8,074 nt of DNA, from assembly GCA_937910665.1 (NCBI GenBank), contig CALEPR010000188.1, positions 1 through 8,074 of the forward strand, written 5' to 3'. Positions 7,110 to 8,074 of the stretch are shown here, one piece after another; positions within the stretch are counted from its first letter, which is position 1, and each line of letters begins with the position of its first letter. This DNA is from an uncultured Selenomonadales bacterium. Its GTDB lineage: Bacteria > Bacillota > Negativicutes > Selenomonadales > Selenomonadaceae. Below the pieces are notes generated by a model, which made no database searches, was not told where the DNA came from, and was given only the letters and a program-made list of their open reading frames with translations. The translations under genes and the position numbers were made by a program.

Positions 7110-7481
7110 TTAATCATAGCCAACTTGTTCACTTTTATAAGCAGTATCAACCGATTGCGAATCAATAATAGCGTAAGTGGGATTTGGATTTCTTCCTGCC
7201 CTCTTTCTTGTCACTTCTACTAAATGTTGTAAAATTTTATTCCACAAGCCTGTTTCTTTCGCACGGCAGAAAAAGCTATAAACTGTTTGCCACGCCAGAA
7301 ATTCGTGCGGTAACGCTCTCCATTTGCAACCATTATCAACAAGATACAATACTGCATTCAAAAGTTCTCGCTTGCTATATTTGTATTCTCGCATTCCTTT
7401 AAAGAGCGGAGCAATAACCACCCACTGCGAATCAGTTAAATCTGTTGAATATGCTTTTCTTTTATCGTTTTTCATAGCCAT
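7110..7481 (-). pseudogene. IS5-family transposase, N-terminal fragment
   Basis: This 123-residue frame matches the N-terminal part of IS5-family transposases. It has the DUF4096-type domain (LTDSQWVVIAPLF, then LLNAVLYLVDNGCKWRALPHEF and WQTVYSFFCRAKETGLW) and the first catalytic Asp in AIIDSQSVDTA. Reading ends at GYD followed by TAA, exactly where relatives continue toward the second and third catalytic residues. Some IS5 subgroups use two frames joined by a programmed frameshift, so the stop alone proves little. However, only 84 nt separate it from mod and no second frame is found there, so the 3' half is missing. The start at 7481 has AAGGT five bases upstream (7487-7491). It is inactive on its own. 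It lies directly upstream of, and in the same orientation as, the restriction operon, so its promoter could read into mod. Confidence 0.87.
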
Positions 7482-7500
7482 AGTGTACCTTATTTTTTTT

Positions 7501-8074
7501 ATGAAAACAACCTCTGAAATTTTACCTGAAGATATTCACGCTCTCCGCGAACTTTGTCGGCAACGCTTTTACATTATCGATATGGCGAGTGACATAAAAC
7601 GCAAGATTATCGCTCTTTTAGCCCAAATTTTTCCTGAATATGAAAAACTTTTCAGTGATACTTTTGGCGTAACTTCAATGGAACTTTTAGCAAATTATCA
7701 AACACCTGAACAAATTCTTTCCGTCGATTCACAAACTCTCGCCGACCTTTTGCAAAAGGCGAGTCGCGGAAGGTTTGGTCTCGACAAAGCCAATCAACTT
7801 CAAGAGTATGCCAGAAATTCTTTCGGCATCGTTCTCGCCTCCTCAAGTTTGTCGCTTATAATTAAGCAATATATCGAACAGCTTAAGTCTTTTGAATCTT
7901 CGATTGAAATTTTTGACGCTGAAATTGAAAAGATTTATGACACTTTTGACTGCCAACTTCACACTATCACCGGCATTGGTAAAACTCTTGCCGCTGTGAT
8001 TTTTTCCGAAATTGGTGGTAAAAAGTTTGAGTCTGTGCCTAAACTTGTCGCTTACGCAGGTCTTTATCCAAAAA
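7501..8074 (+). pseudogene. IS110-family transposase, lacking the N-terminal RuvC-like domain; continues past window
   Basis: An open frame from 7501 to the window edge encodes 191 residues matching the middle and C-terminal half of IS110-family DEDD transposases. The start (LPEDIHALRELCRQRFYIID...KRKIIALL) is the helical linker that normally follows the RuvC-like catalytic domain. After it come a coiled region and the helix-hairpin-helix LHTITGIGKTLAAVIFSEIGG (152-172), then KLVAYAGLYP (181-190). That last motif precedes the conserved serine of the Tnp domain, which lies beyond the edge. The ~130-150 residues bearing the DEDD acids are absent. Upstream in frame there are 19 nt with a T8 run and then the oppositely oriented IS5 gene. 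The ATG at 7501 has no Shine-Dalgarno and is probably an internal codon. The most likely history is IS5 insertion into the IS110 gene, followed by loss of the left part. Confidence 0.88.

Noticed and set aside
1..8074. CRISPR array, tRNA or rRNA genes
   Set aside because: No regularly spaced direct repeats, no cloverleaf with a TTCRA arm and no rRNA-like sequence were seen on either strand.

Overview
The window is an AT-rich bacterial accessory region. It consists of a complete four-gene restriction-modification operon surrounded by broken mobile elements. The truncated gene at the left edge is an LplB/YtcP-type sugar ABC-transporter permease, a family most common in Bacillota. The Shine-Dalgarno sites are strong (GAGGTGG, AGGAG), which also fits a Bacillota host; Negativicutes or another gut/rumen anaerobe is possible. 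This taxonomic call is weak because nothing in the window is a phylogenetic marker.

Layout, left to right. At 51-314 is the first ~88 codons of the permease gene. Homology stops abruptly there, which marks the edge of the accessory island. At 315-590 is a non-coding block with a GC-rich series of hairpins (368-485) and a nested palindrome (510-589). At 577-1448 (+) is an IS30-family transposase broken by an internal, frameshifting deletion. At 1507-7025 (-) is the operon. At 7110-7481 (-) is the N-terminal part of an IS5-family transposase. At 7501-8074 (+) is an IS110-family transposase that has lost its N-terminal RuvC-like domain and runs off the window.

The operon is transcribed right to left: mod (type III beta-class DNA methyltransferase), a small antitoxin-like gene, a PIN-domain (VapC-like) toxin gene, then res (type III helicase/endonuclease). 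Mod and the antitoxin are separated by 18 nt, the antitoxin and PIN genes overlap by 26 nt, and PIN and res overlap by 11 nt. The four genes therefore look translationally coupled. The proposed logic is that Mod methylates host sites, Res with Mod cleaves unmodified invading DNA, and the nested toxin-antitoxin pair adds post-segregational maintenance and/or an abortive back-up. The nested toxin-antitoxin pair inside an otherwise ordinary type III system is the most notable feature here.
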